Positions 55,395-64,000 are shown, numbered from the stretch's first letter. The stretch: DNA of 64,000 bases from Streptomyces hoynatensis (GCF_003626535.1 NZ_RBAL01000010.1:186001-250000), one strand, 5' to 3'. The notes: generated by a model not told the origin, from the letters alone. Numbers and translations are program-made.

Positions 55395-56777
55395 TTACAA
55401 CGGCGGGTAGGCGTTGGCGAGCAGCTCCTGGAACTGGGCGGAGAACCAGTGACCTGAGAGCGGAGCGTCACCCAGCGCGCCAGAGGGGTGGTTCTGGTTG
55501 CGCGGGTTGCCGCCGTAGCTCGGGTCGCACATCTGGTCGAAGCCCTTGCCCTCGTCGTTCGGGATCTCCTCGCTCGCGCCGTCCGACTCCCCCGGAGGCT
55601 TGATCCACGCGTAGGCGTCGATCCCGGCCGCGGGCGCCGCGGTCGGCCGCTCACCGAGGCCGGCACCGGCCTGGTTGCACCAGTTGCCGGGGTGCAGGCG
55701 GCGGTCGGTACGGCTCTCGTCGACGTAGGTGTTCACGTCCGTCGCCGAGGAGGTCCCGGTGGGACGGTCGGAGCCGCCCCAGCCGTTGCGGGAGGTGTCG
55801 ATCAGCATGCCGATGTCGCTGTTGAAGCCGTCCGAGACCAGCTCGTCCCGGAAGGCCAGCGCAAACGACTGGTTGTCGACGTAGTAGTTCCAGTCCACCC
55901 AGTCGGACTGACGCACCGAGGTGCCGTTCACCGAGTCGGTGACGGCGTAGTAGGGCTCGGTGTTCACGCCGTAGTTGGCGGTGTTCACGATGAACCCGGT
56001 GACGTCGTCCACGGTGGCGCCGTTCATCGTCGCCGTCTCGTAGAACAGCTGCGCGGACGGGGCGAAGTTGCTGTCCCAGCCCAGCCAGCCGTAGTGACCG
56101 GCGTCGATGTAGTTGTAGACGTTCGGGATGTCACCCAGCTTGTCCAGCGCGTAGGAGACGCCGGTCTGGTAGTTCCCGTTCTGCGCCATCGTCTGGCAGT
56201 TGGCGGTGGCGGTCTCGCCCGAGACGTTGGTGACCAGGTTGGGCAGCGAGTCGATCTCGACGACCGTGGCCACCCGCAGGTTCTCGTTCGAGGAGTAGTC
56301 GCTGAGGATGTCCACGATCGGGTCGATGAACTCCGACTCGTAGCGGTCGATCTCGTCGGGGCCCAGCTCGCCGTTGGAGGCCAGCGCCGCGCAGTCGCGG
56401 CCGGGCAGGTCGTAGATCACGACCTGGAAGACGATCGGCTGGCCACCGGCCTGCTCCAGGGCGGCGTCGAGGTGGTCCGCGAGGCCCATCCCGCCGTTGA
56501 CGCCCTCGATCGCCGCGATCCGGTCCAGCCATACGGCGGTCGGCTCGTCGGCGACCGCGCTGCCACCCGGCTCGGCCGCGGCCAGCGCGGACCACTCCGG
56601 GTTGACGTAGACCTGGGCGCCCTCATAGGGGTTGTCGACTCGGGCCAGGGTGTGCGGGGCCTCGTCGGCCGACGCGAAGTTCATCGTCCCCAGCGTGAGG
56701 GCCATGGCGCCGGCCAGGGCGCCCATGACGAGCGTCCGCTGCGTGCGGCGCCGGGGTGGGGGGTTGGTGCGGCTCAT
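55395..56777 (-). CDS. Secreted GH6 exocellulase without CBM (copy 2)
   Basis: The 460-residue precursor shares the first residues MSRTNPPP with copy 1. Its signal peptide runs to about residue 38 and leads directly into the GH6 domain (VDNPYEGAQVYVNPEWSALA). The catalytic signatures YDLPGRDCAA, VVEIDSLPNL, IDTSRNGWGG and KPPGESDG are intact. Long DNA stretches are identical to copy 1 (for example 55536-55661 with 49330-49455). It lacks CBM2 and the GDP linker, so it should act on soluble or loosened cellulose or with other binding partners. Confidence 0.94.
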   Translation of the reverse strand: MSRTNPPPRRRTQRTLVMGALAGAMALTLGTMNFASADEAPHTLARVDNPYEGAQVYVNPEWSALAAAEPGGSAVADEPTAVWLDRIAAIEGVNGGMGLADHLDAALEQAGGQPIVFQVVIYDLPGRDCAALASNGELGPDEIDRYESEFIDPIVDILSDYSSNENLRVATVVEIDSLPNLVTNVSGETATANCQTMAQNGNYQTGVSYALDKLGDIPNVYNYIDAGHYGWLGWDSNFAPSAQLFYETATMNGATVDDVTGFIVNTANYGVNTEPYYAVTDSVNGTSVRQSDWVDWNYYVDNQSFALAFRDELVSDGFNSDIGMLIDTSRNGWGGSDRPTGTSSATDVNTYVDESRTDRRLHPGNWCNQAGAGLGERPTAAPAAGIDAYAWIKPPGESDGASEEIPNDEGKGFDQMCDPSYGGNPRNQNHPSGALGDAPLSGHWFSAQFQELLANAYPPL

Positions 56778-57139
56778 TGCTGTGGTTCCTCCAGACTTGC
56801 GCCGGCGCCGGACCCGCCGAGGGGCCGGTGTGCCGTCGTCGTGATCGGGAATGAACGGAAATCTCCGGCAGGTTCACCGGGGTCCGGCAGCCGTGCGGAG
56901 GCGGGCGGCGTCTGTCGCCCGGGGGCCGTCTGCGGTGCCTCACCGGCATCGCCCACGGGCACGTCGCACACCCACGCATGCCGCCGGGCCCCACCGTGGG
57001 CAGCACGGGGCCGCCCGCGGCGTGGCACCGCCCGGGAAGGGAAACGGACCTGCGGGTACTCGTTCTCGCTCGCCGAACACGAGCCGGTGGCAGCCGGCGA
57101 AAACGCCGGCGGGAAGACCGGCAGGACGCCCGGCGAAGA

Positions 57140-57178
57140 GGGTGGGGGTGGATGTGGGGGGTGTGGGGGATGTGGGGG
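57140..57178 (+). other. G-quadruplex-type sequence
   Basis: Runs of five or six G occur at 57144, 57156, 57165 and 57174, separated by 3-7 bases, with an extra GGG before. This is a strong G4 motif on the plus strand, which is the template strand for the leftward GH6 gene. Confidence 0.75.
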
Positions 57179-57233
57179 TGCATGCGGAGCGACTCCAGGT
57201 CGTCAGGCACGCCGTCCGAGGCGTCCGACAGCT

Positions 57234-57247
57234 TGGGACCGCTCCCA
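57234..57247. promoter_or_regulatory. CebR/CelR box (one mismatch) on GH6 side of module 2
   Basis: TGGGACCGCTCCCA differs by one base from the perfect operator. It is the positional equivalent of the box at 51029. Confidence 0.85.
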
Positions 57248-57377
57248 CTGGTTGAAGGGACGGTAGGCCACAAGCCCCCTCCGCGCCAAGGGGTCGTTCG
57301 AGAAATTACCGCTGACCTGCCCCGCAACCGCGGGATTTCGCAAGGGTCTTGACGCCTGGAATCCATTGCTCAAAGCT

Positions 57378-57391
57378 TGGGAGCGCTCCCA
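57378..57391. promoter_or_regulatory. CebR/CelR box (perfect) upstream of GH48 copy 2
   Basis: A perfect TGGGAGCGCTCCCA lies ~70 bases before the GH48 ATG, equivalent to the box at 51206. Confidence 0.9.
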
Positions 57392-57461
57392 CTGGTTTCC
57401 GTGTGCACGCCACTGCGGGCGTGTGCAGCTCCTCATCCCCCACGAATCGCGAGGAGGCACC

Positions 57462-59537
57462 ATGCGGGTCCACCTGCGGGTCCCCACTCGGGGCCTGCGA
57501 CATTCCCCCACCACCCCGAGATCCCGGAAGGCACAGTCGCGAAGGAACAGGCGGCTGTGGACGATCGGCGCCCTCGCCCTGGCCCTCCCGCTGGGCCTGA
57601 CCGGCGCCGCCCAGGGCAGCTCGGCCTCGCCCTTCGGCGAGGACCCCCACCTGACGGCCTACGAGGAAGACTTCCTCAACCTGTACAACGAGATCAAGGA
57701 CCCGGCCAACGGGTACTTCTCCCCCGAGGGCATCCCCTACCACTCGGTGGAGACGCTGATCGTCGAGGCCCCCGACCAGGGACACGAGACGACCTCCGAG
57801 GCGTACTCGTACCTCATCTGGCTGGAGGCCGAGTACGGGCAGGTCACCGGGGACTGGGGGCCGTTCAACGACGCTTGGGCGCTCATGGAGCAGTACATGA
57901 TCCCCGAGCACGACGAGCAGCCCACCAACAGCTTCTACAACCCGTCCTCGCCCGCCACCTACGCGCCCGAGTCCGACGACCCCTCGGACTACCCGGCGCA
58001 GCTGGACGGCAACGTGCCCGTCGGCCAGGACCCCCTCGCGGACGAGCTGTCCTCGACCTACGGCACCGACGACATCTACGGCATGCACTGGCTGCAGGAC
58101 GTGGACGACGTCTACGGCTACGGCGACGTGTGCGGTGGGACGAGCGGCGAGCCGACGTTCATCAACACCTTCCAGCGCGGCCCGGGCGAGTCCACCTGGG
58201 AGACCGTCACCCAGCCCTCCTGCGAGGACTTCACCTACGGCGGGCAGAACGGGTACCTCGACCTGTTCACCGGCGACGCCTCGTACGCCAAGCAGTGGCG
58301 CTACACCAACGCGCCCGACGCGGACGCGCGGGCCATCCAGGCGGCGTACTGGGCCGGGCAGTGGGCGAGCGAGCAGGGCAACGCCGCCCAGGTCGCGGAC
58401 GTCGTCGCCAAGGCGTCCGAGATGGGCGACTACCTGCGCTACGCGATGTACGACAAGTACTTCAAGGAGGTCGGGGACTGCGTCGGCGAGTCGGCCTGCC
58501 CGGCCGGCAGCGGCAAGAACAGCAGCCACCAGCTGCTCTCCTGGTACTACGCCTGGGGCGGCGCCCTGGACACGAACGCCGGCTGGGCCTGGCGCATCGG
58601 CTCCAGCTACGCCCACTTCGGCTACCAGAACCCGATGGCCGCCTACGCGCTGAGCGAGGGCGGCATGACCCCCGAGTCGCCCACCGCGGGCGACGACTGG
58701 GCCGGGAGCCTGGATCGGCAGCTGGAGTTCTACCAGTGGCTGCAGTCCTCCGAGGGCGCCATCGCCGGCGGTGCCACCAACAGCTGGCAGGGCCACTACG
58801 CCCAGCCCCCGTCCGGCACCTCGACGTTCTACGGCATGTACTACGACGAGCAGCCCGTCTACCACGACCCGCCGTCGAACCGCTGGTTCGGCATGCAGGC
58901 CTGGTCGATGCAGCGGCTGGCCGAGTACTACTACGCGACGAACGACGAGCGGGCCGGGGCGATCCTCGACAAGTGGGTCGACTGGGTGCTCGGCGAGGTG
59001 ACCATCGGGGAGGGCGGCGACTTCCAGATCCCGTCGAACCTCTCCTGGGACGGCCAGCCCGACACCTGGGACCCGGACAACCCGGGTGACAACGCGGGCC
59101 TGCACGTGAGCGTCGACAGCTACTCGCAGGACGTGGGCGTGACCGGCTCGCTGGCCAACGCCCTCTCCTACTACGCCGCCGCCAGCGGGGACACCGCGGC
59201 CCAGGAGACCGCCTCCGGCCTGCTGGACGCGCTGCTCGCGCACGACGACGGCGTCGGCATCTCGGTCGAGGAGCCCCGCGAGGACTACAGCCGCTTCGAG
59301 GACGAGATCTACATCCCGTCCGGCTGGAGCGGCACCATGCCCAACGGCGACACCATCGAGCCTGGCTCCACCTTCGAGTCGATCCGCACCTGGTACGAGG
59401 ACGACCCGAACTGGCCCCAGGTCGAGGACTACCTCAACGGCGGCGACGTGCCCACCTTCACGTACCACCGCTTCTGGGCGCAGTCCGACATCGCCATCGC
59501 CCTGGCCACCTACAACCGTCTCTTCCCCGACGCGTAG
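57462..59537 (+). CDS. Secreted GH48 exocellulase without CBM (copy 2)
   Basis: The ATG follows GAGGAGG. The 691-residue precursor has an Arg-rich signal region to about residue 60, then only the GH48 domain, with the catalytic Glu in [14 protein letters not shown]. It lacks the CBM2 and Ig-like domains of copy 1. DNA at 57684-57838 and 59308-59513 is identical to 52124-52278 and 53748-53953. It is divergent from GH6 copy 2 and shares CebR control. Confidence 0.95.
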   Translation: MRVHLRVPTRGLRHSPTTPRSRKAQSRRNRRLWTIGALALALPLGLTGAAQGSSASPFGEDPHLTAYEEDFLNLYNEIKDPANGYFSPEGIPYHSVETLIVEAPDQGHETTSEAYSYLIWLEAEYGQVTGDWGPFNDAWALMEQYMIPEHDEQPTNSFYNPSSPATYAPESDDPSDYPAQLDGNVPVGQDPLADELSSTYGTDDIYGMHWLQDVDDVYGYGDVCGGTSGEPTFINTFQRGPGESTWETVTQPSCEDFTYGGQNGYLDLFTGDASYAKQWRYTNAPDADARAIQAAYWAGQWASEQGNAAQVADVVAKASEMGDYLRYAMYDKYFKEVGDCVGESACPAGSGKNSSHQLLSWYYAWGGALDTNAGWAWRIGSSYAHFGYQNPMAAYALSEGGMTPESPTAGDDWAGSLDRQLEFYQWLQSSEGAIAGGATNSWQGHYAQPPSGTSTFYGMYYDEQPVYHDPPSNRWFGMQAWSMQRLAEYYYATNDERAGAILDKWVDWVLGEVTIGEGGDFQIPSNLSWDGQPDTWDPDNPGDNAGLHVSVDSYSQDVGVTGSLANALSYYAAASGDTAAQETASGLLDALLAHDDGVGISVEEPREDYSRFEDEIYIPSGWSGTMPNGDTIEPGSTFESIRTWYEDDPNWPQVEDYLNGGDVPTFTYHRFWAQSDIAIALATYNRLFPDA

Positions 59538-59632
59538 GAACCCCGGGACGAGCGGCGTTCGCCGCCCGACACACCCGAGGGCCCCGGACACTCCCGCCGG
59601 GGCCCTCGGCCTTTGCGCCGGGCGGCGGCCGC

Positions 59633-60860
59633 TCAGCCCCCGGGTCCCGGCCCGGGCGCCCCGGCCCGGGCGCCCCGGCCCGGGCGCCCCGGCCCGGGCG
59701 CGGCGGCCGCCGGTGCCTGGGCCGTGCCAGTCCAGGCACAGGACGGTGGCGTCGTCCCTGGGGTGGCCGCCGGTGGCCTCGCTCACCTCGGCGGTGAGCG
59801 CGCGGACCACCTCGCGTGGGTGCAGGGCGGCGGTCTCCCGCAGGCGCGCGGGCAGGTCGACGGCCGCCGCCTCCCGGTCCTGCAGGCCGTCGGTGTAGAA
59901 GAGCAGCCGGTCGCCGGGGCACACGGGCAGTTCCTGTACCTCGTAGACGCCGTCGGGTTGCAGGCCGAAGGGCAGGTCGACGCGGGGGGTGAGCTCCTCG
60001 ACCAGGCCGTCGCGCAGCCGCAGCGGCCAGGGGTGGCCGGCGTTGACCAGCCAGGCGCGGCCGGTGTCCAGCGAGAAGCGCAGCAGCTGGCCGGTGGCCG
60101 TCGCCTCCCCTCCGCCGTGGTTCCGGAGCGCCTCGTGCACGCGGCGGGCCTGGCCGGCCAGGTCGAGCCGGGCGCGGCGGGCGCCGCGTGAGGCGTTGAC
60201 CAGCAGGGTGGCGAGCAGCGCGGCGCGGACGTCGTGGCCCATGGCGTCGGTCACGGACAGGTGCAGGGTGTCCCGGTCGAGGGTGTAGTCGTAGGTGTCG
60301 CCGCTGATGTCGTCGGCGGGGACGACGGCCCCGGCGAGCACGAACTGGTCCGCCTCGCAGCAGGAGGCCGAAGGCAGCAGTTCCCGCTGGATCTCGCCGG
60401 CCAGGCTCACCGGGGTGGTGCGCTGCCCCCAGTCGTAGAGGTCGGTGAAGCGGCGGTCGGTGACGAGGAGGTACGCCAGCGCGTGCGCGCCCTGGCCGAT
60501 CTGTTCGAGCACCTCGCCGTCGGCCTCGGGCAGGGTCAGTTCGAGCACGCCGATGGCGTCGCCGCGGTTGGTGACGCGCGCCAGCACCCGCCGCTCCCGG
60601 TCCCCCGTGTCCGCGGTGACCACCCGCTGGGTGCGCAGCACCTGCTCGTACAGGCTTCCGGCCAGCGGGATGCGCTCCGCCTCCTGCTCCTCCGGGGCGT
60701 CGGCCTCGGCGCCCACCCGCACCACCTGACGGCCGACGACGTCGAGGAACCTGAAGGAGACGGAGCGCGCGCCGAAGCGGTCCCGCAGGTTCCGCGCCAC
60801 CACGTCGATGGATCGCGAGGGGGCGGCGTTCTCGGCCGCCGCGAGCACCTCGCCCAGCAT
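59633..60860 (-). CDS. SpoIIE-type PP2C phosphatase with GAF-like domain (3-prime frame disturbed)
   Basis: The ATG at 60860 follows AAGGAG (GTG 60878 is also possible). A GAF-like sensor spans residues ~1-170, then a SpoIIE/PP2C phosphatase: LAGAVVPADDISGDTYDY, VTDAMGHDVRAALLATLL and LLFYTDGLQDR, ending DDATVLCLDWHG. This class dephosphorylates anti-anti-sigma proteins. The listed end is the expected TGA at 59633-59635, but as written it is one base out of frame. The frame passes a 14-bp tandem repeat and stays open to 57306, antisense to GH48 copy 2. Confidence 0.8.
59647..59702. repeat. 14-bp tandem repeat, four copies, at the phosphatase C-terminus
   Basis: CCGGCCCGGGCGCC occurs three times perfectly and a fourth time with the last base changed. 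Fourteen is not a multiple of three, so each copy gained or lost shifts the phosphatase frame. One extra copy would bring the nearby TGA into frame. Confidence 0.92.
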
Positions 60861-61118
60861 CAGCGGCTCCTTCGCCACCGCACCCTCCGTCCTCCGGCGG
60901 TCCACCCGGCGCTCCCGGCGCCCCCGCCCCCGGCTCCGGGCCCGTTGCGTTCCCCCCAGGATCACGGCCCGCGGCGCGCCCCTCCGGCCGACACACCCTG
61001 GCTCCCGGGGCCGTCCGCCGTTCGCGGCCCTCCCCGCGGGGCCCCGGCGCCCGCCTCCCGCGGGGGCCGCCCCTCCCGGGCCCGCGCCCGCCACCGGGGC
61101 GAGGGGCGGGCCCACCGG

Positions 61119-61721
61119 TCAGGGGGCCGGGGTGCCCCGAGCGGCCCGCTCGCGGAAGCTCGTCTTCTTCGCCCGGTTGCCGCAGCTGCTCATGGAGCAC
61201 CAACGCCGCCTGCCGGGGCGGGAGTTGTCCAGGAAGAGGGCGCGGCAGTCGGGGGCGGCGCACTCGTGCAGGCGGGCGGCCGTCTCGGGCGTGGCGACCA
61301 GGTCGAGGGCGTCGCGGGCGATCAGGGCCAGCGTCGCCTGGACCGGGTCGTCCGCGCGGTGGCGCAGCTCACCGGCCGCCGTCAGCTCCGGGGCCGGCAC
61401 CGGGAGGGCGGCGAACCGGTTGACCAGGCGCCGGGCGGCGGCGGGGCAGGCGGCGACTCCGCCCGGGCCGCGGAAGGCGTGGATCAGTGCGTGCACCGCC
61501 TCCCGCAGCCGCCGCGCCCCGGCCGCGTCCGCCGGCCCCGCGCCGGCCGGACAGGGGCCGAACTGGTCGACCCACGCGCGGAGTTCGGCCTCGCCCTGCA
61601 GTTCCTCCGCCTCCCGGGCCGCGCCCCGGTGCCGCAGCGTTCTGATGAAGTCCAGGCACAGGCGGCCCGCCCCCTGCCGGAAGGCGGGCGCCTCGGCCTG
61701 CCGTGCCTCGCGCGCGTTCAC
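61119..61721 (-). CDS. CGNR zinc-finger (ABATE) regulator
   Basis: A GTG at 61721 gives 200 residues. The ABATE domain includes GRLCLDFIRTLRHRG and VHALIHAF. The zinc finger has HECAAPDCRALFLDNSRPGRRRWCSMSSCGNRAKKTSFRER in outline: Cys pairs around an Arg-rich loop and the exact CGNR motif. It is divergent from an MFS exporter with a perfect palindrome between them, so it probably controls that exporter and itself. Confidence 0.88.
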   Translation of the reverse strand: MNAREARQAEAPAFRQGAGRLCLDFIRTLRHRGAAREAEELQGEAELRAWVDQFGPCPAGAGPADAAGARRLREAVHALIHAFRGPGGVAACPAAARRLVNRFAALPVPAPELTAAGELRHRADDPVQATLALIARDALDLVATPETAARLHECAAPDCRALFLDNSRPGRRRWCSMSSCGNRAKKTSFRERAARGTPAP

Positions 61722-61766
61722 CCGGCCGATCCTATCCCCCGGGAACCGGTTCAACTGGTACGCTGC

Positions 61767-61787
61767 GGAACCGGTAATACCGGTTCC
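61767..61787. promoter_or_regulatory. Perfect 21-bp palindrome, probable CGNR operator
   Basis: GGAACCGGTA (61767-61776), a central A, and TACCGGTTCC (61778-61787) are exactly symmetric. A related half, GGAACCGGTTCAACTGG, lies at 61742-61758. Both sit between the divergent CGNR and MFS genes. Confidence 0.75.
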
Positions 61788-61902
61788 CGGGTTGCCTCTT
61801 CCCGTACCGCGCCCCTCGCCGTGCGCCCGGCGGTGCCGGCCGGCGCCCCGGCGAACCGATTCCGCCGCCGCCCGCCGCCCGTCACCGGAAAGGCCTTATC
61901 CC

Positions 61903-63171
61903 TTGCGCGACCACCACGCACCCCGGGGCACCGGCCTCAGGCCCGGCCTCCTCCCGCTCCTCGCGGCCACCTGCGGCATCGCGGTGGCCAACATCTACTT
62001 CCCCCAGGCCATCAGCCCACTGGCCGCCGACGGGCTCGGCGTCTCCCCGGGCGCCGCGGCCGCCGCGGTCATCGCCACCCAGTTCGGCTACGCCCTCGGC
62101 CTCTTCCTCCTCGTCCCGCTCGGCGACCGGGTGCCGCACCGCCGGCTGATCCCCCTGCTGCTCGCGGTCACCGGGATCGGCCTGCTCGCCGCGGGCAGCG
62201 CCCCCGGCCTGCCGGCGCTCGTGGCGGCCGGCGCCCTGACCGGGGCCGCCACCGTCGTCCCGCAGATCGTCATCCCGATGGCCGCCGGTCTGGTCCCGGA
62301 CGACCGCCGCGGGGCCGTCACCGGCACGCTGCTCAGCGGCCTGGTCGCCGGCATACTCCTGGCCCGCACCTTCGGCGGCTCCCTCGGCCAGTGGCTCGGC
62401 TGGCGCGCGCCGTACTACGCCGCCGCCCTGCTCGCGGCCCTCCTCGCCGCGGTGCTGCGCCGCGCCCTCCCGGACACCGCGCCCGCCTCGCGCGAGCGGT
62501 ATGCCTCCCTGGTGGCCGCCGCCCCGCGGCTGCTGCGCGAGGAGCCGGAACTGCGGCGCTCCTGCTGGTACCAGGCCGCGGTCTTCGGCGGGTTCAGCGC
62601 TGCCTGGACGAGCATCGCCCTGTACCTGACGGGCCCGGCGTACGGCCTCGGCTCGCAGGCGGTGGGCCTGGTCGCTCTGGCCGGCGCCGGGAGCGTCCTC
62701 TGCACGCCGCTCGCCGGCCGCCGCGTGGACCGCCACGGCCCCGACCCGGTGAGCGCGGTCTGCCTGCTGGGCACCCTGGCCGCCACCGGCGTCCTCTCCC
62801 TGGGCGCCCTGCGCGGCGCCCCCGGCCTGGTGGCGCTGACCCTGGGCGCCCTGCTTCTCGACGCGGCCATGCAAAGCGGCCAGGTCGCCCACCAGGCACG
62901 GGTGTTCAGCCTCCGGCCCGAGGCCCGCGGCCGGCTGAACACCGCCTACATGACCTGCGCCTTCCTCGGCGGCGGCCTCGGCTCCTGGCTCGGCGTGCGC
63001 GCCTTCGCCCTGCTCGGCTGGCCGGGCGTCACCGGGCTCGCCGCGCTGCTCGCCGCGCTTCCCCTCGCCCACCTCGCCCACCTCGCCCGCCGGGCACGCC
63101 GCGCCCGCCGCGCGTCGCCCGGCCACCGGGCGGCCCGGGCCCCGGAACGCGCCGGGGCCCGGGAAGGTTGA
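61903..63171 (+). CDS. MFS transporter (drug efflux type)
   Basis: A TTG at 61903 (after GGAAAGG) is the only near start, giving 422 residues with twelve likely spans. The MFS loop motif reads VPLGDRVPHRRLIPLLL, and the second half has LAGRRVDRHGPDPVSAV. It resembles small-molecule exporters of the YnfM/DHA1 type. The substrate is unknown. The tail after the last span is basic and low-complexity. Confidence 0.88.
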   Translation: MRDHHAPRGTGLRPGLLPLLAATCGIAVANIYFPQAISPLAADGLGVSPGAAAAAVIATQFGYALGLFLLVPLGDRVPHRRLIPLLLAVTGIGLLAAGSAPGLPALVAAGALTGAATVVPQIVIPMAAGLVPDDRRGAVTGTLLSGLVAGILLARTFGGSLGQWLGWRAPYYAAALLAALLAAVLRRALPDTAPASRERYASLVAAAPRLLREEPELRRSCWYQAAVFGGFSAAWTSIALYLTGPAYGLGSQAVGLVALAGAGSVLCTPLAGRRVDRHGPDPVSAVCLLGTLAATGVLSLGALRGAPGLVALTLGALLLDAAMQSGQVAHQARVFSLRPEARGRLNTAYMTCAFLGGGLGSWLGVRAFALLGWPGVTGLAALLAALPLAHLAHLARRARRARRASPGHRAARAPERAGAREG

Positions 63172-63205
63172 CCTCAACCCCGCTTGAACTTCTAGGCTCG
63201 GCGGC

Positions 63206-63622
63206 ATGGTATTCACCGAGAAGGAACGCGCCTATCTGGCGTCGCAGCGCCTGGCCAGGCTGGCGACCACCGACCGCGAGGGCCGCCCCCAGGTCCGGCC
63301 CGTGGGCTTCCGGCTCAACGAGGACGGCACCATCGACATCGGCGGCCCCGACATGGCGAAGAGCCAGAAGTACCGCAACGCCGTCGCCCGGCCCGAGGTC
63401 TCGGTGCTCGTGGACGACATGGCGCCGGCCGACGACCCGGTCGCGCCCGGCTGGGGCCGCGGCGTGGAGATCCGCGGCCGCGCCGAGGCCCTGGTCCTGG
63501 AGGTCCCGCCGGTGGCGCCCGACGTGTTCAGCAAGGACGTCATCCGCGTCCACCCCCGGCGGATCGTCACCTGGAACCTCGAACCGGGCAACGGCCGTTC
63601 CCGGTCCCGCGACGTCGCCTGA
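63206..63622 (+). CDS. PPOX-class F420-dependent oxidoreductase
   Basis: The 138-residue protein has the split-barrel pattern YLASQRLARLATTDREGRPQ, RPVGFRLNEDGTIDIG, KYRNAVARPEVSVLVDD and VEIRGRAEAL, ending RIVTWNLEPG. Proteins of this type bind deazaflavin F420 or FMN and form dimers. The substrate is unknown. It follows the MFS gene by 34 bases and could be co-transcribed. Confidence 0.88.
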   Translation: MVFTEKERAYLASQRLARLATTDREGRPQVRPVGFRLNEDGTIDIGGPDMAKSQKYRNAVARPEVSVLVDDMAPADDPVAPGWGRGVEIRGRAEALVLEVPPVAPDVFSKDVIRVHPRRIVTWNLEPGNGRSRSRDVA

Positions 63623-64000
63623 CCGCGGACGCCGGCCGCACGAGGCCGCAGGAAGGCCACACAAGAGATACAAGAGATGAATGGAAAGGGCACCTGTTCC
63701 CGCGCCTGGCGCCCTTTTCCGCGCTCCGCGCGGCCCGCCGGAAAGGGCCCGCTTCCCGCGGCGTTCGGCCGGGACATGTCCCGTTTCCCGGCAGCGGGGA
63801 GCGCGGCGGCGGCCCTCCCCCGGGGGTTTCCCGGCGTTTTCCCGGCGTTTTCCCGGCATTGTCCCGGCATTGCCCCGGCGCTTTCCCGCCGTTTTCCCAC
63901 CCCCGCACGCGGCCGTTCCCCGGCGGCCGAAATCGGGCGCCCCCAGCGGGCGTGCCGCGTCCCTCGGGGCGCGCGCCCGCGCGCCCTCCACCCCGGCGAT
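63623..64000. other. Right-end region without a supported gene
   Basis: This 378-base end contains the 11-bp repeat block at 63827-63898 and GC-rich DNA on both sides. No reading frame has convincing content. Confidence 0.5.
63827..63898. repeat. 11-bp tandem repeat (TTTTCCCGGCG-like), about seven copies
   Basis: Degenerate units such as TTTTCCCGGCG, TTTTCCCGGCA and TTGTCCCGGCA follow one another without gaps. Confidence 0.85.

Larger units (their letters stand above)
56778..57461. other. Divergent promoter region of cellulase module 2
   Basis: This ~680-base region is twice the length of its counterpart in module 1. The right half (57219-57440) is clearly homologous to 51020-51260 and holds two CebR boxes. 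The left half, 56778-57200, has no counterpart and contains the G-tract at 57140-57178. No gene is supported. Confidence 0.6.

Noticed and set aside
51491-55666. A 1391-codon open frame on the minus strand across GH48 copy 1
   Set aside because: It is antisense to a clear GH48 gene, its translation is low-complexity Gly/Arg/Val-rich, and such stop-free antisense frames are expected in high-GC DNA.
57306-59632. Continuation of the phosphatase frame antisense to GH48 copy 2
   Set aside because: It matches the same low-complexity antisense type as over GH48 copy 1 and contains no domain. It is treated as readthrough caused by the repeat frame shift.
60234-63680. An 1148-codon frame on the plus strand across the phosphatase, CGNR and MFS genes
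   Set aside because: It crosses three well-supported genes in another frame or strand and has no recognisable domain.
1-64000. tRNA, rRNA, CRISPR arrays, IS elements, prophage, replication origin
   Set aside because: Reading both strands gave no cloverleaf, spacer array, transposase, integrase or DnaA-box cluster. Short direct repeats present are simple tandem repeats without spacers.

Overview
This window looks like chromosomal core DNA from a streptomycete. The base composition is very GC-rich and codons end almost always in G or C. Many starts are GTG (a few TTG), and genes often overlap by four bases (ATGA or GTGA). Marker loci are typical of Streptomyces: a nickel superoxide dismutase with its maturation protease, sigH with its anti-sigma factor, wblE, dasR-dasABC, a class Ia nrdAB operon behind a cobalamin riboswitch, and sigR-rsrA. 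From memory this order resembles one arm of the S. coelicolor core (about SCO5261 down to SCO5216). That comparison is recalled, not computed. No tRNA, rRNA, CRISPR array, transposase or phage gene was seen.

Layout. 1-1649: the start-proximal part of a trypsin-like protease behind a Trypco1-type partner, probably part of an NTPase-linked conflict system that continues off the left edge. 1.8-11 kb: a DUF6104 protein, a DUF4097-PadR pair with its operator, an oxidoreductase, an acetyltransferase, a polar amino-acid ABC importer, malic enzyme and a methyltransferase. 11-18.5 kb: a CGNR zinc-finger protein, sodX/sodN, a LysR regulator divergent from an orphan CTP-synthase-like amidotransferase, a cysteine-rich copper-binding protein, a HelD-type RNA polymerase motor, a candidate small RNA, and a Nudix hydrolase. 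18.8-24 kb: the anti-sigma/sigH pair, a membrane protein, a lipid kinase, wblE and a PdtaS-like histidine kinase.

24.6-33 kb: a TetR/SDR pair, then the chitin-sugar island: a SIS-domain sugar isomerase/deaminase, a GH3 hexosaminidase, dasC, dasB, dasA and divergent dasR, with three DasR boxes. 33-42 kb: cstA with its YbdD partner, a large DUF2079 membrane protein, an acetyltransferase, and a cobalamin riboswitch upstream of nrdA-nrdB. 42-49 kb: a secreted intradiol dioxygenase, an FMN reductase, a peptidoglycan carboxypeptidase, peptide deformylase, a TPR protein, rsrA-sigR with a sigmaR-type promoter, and an SRAP protein.

49-59.5 kb holds two copies of a divergent exocellulase pair (GH6 left, GH48 right), each with two CebR/CelR boxes. 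One copy carries CBM2 cellulose-binding domains and the other does not. The right end has a SpoIIE-type phosphatase whose reading frame lacks its expected stop, a CGNR regulator divergent from an MFS exporter with a perfect 21-bp palindrome between them, and an F420-type PPOX enzyme.

Three physiological themes stand out: polysaccharide use (chitin through DasR, cellulose through CebR), redox and stress control (SigR/RsrA, SigH, WblE, Ni-SOD), and cobalamin-gated deoxynucleotide synthesis. The least explained items are the small-RNA candidate at 17.7 kb, the repeat-dependent frame of the phosphatase at 59.6 kb, the duplicated cellulase module, and the CGNR palindrome.
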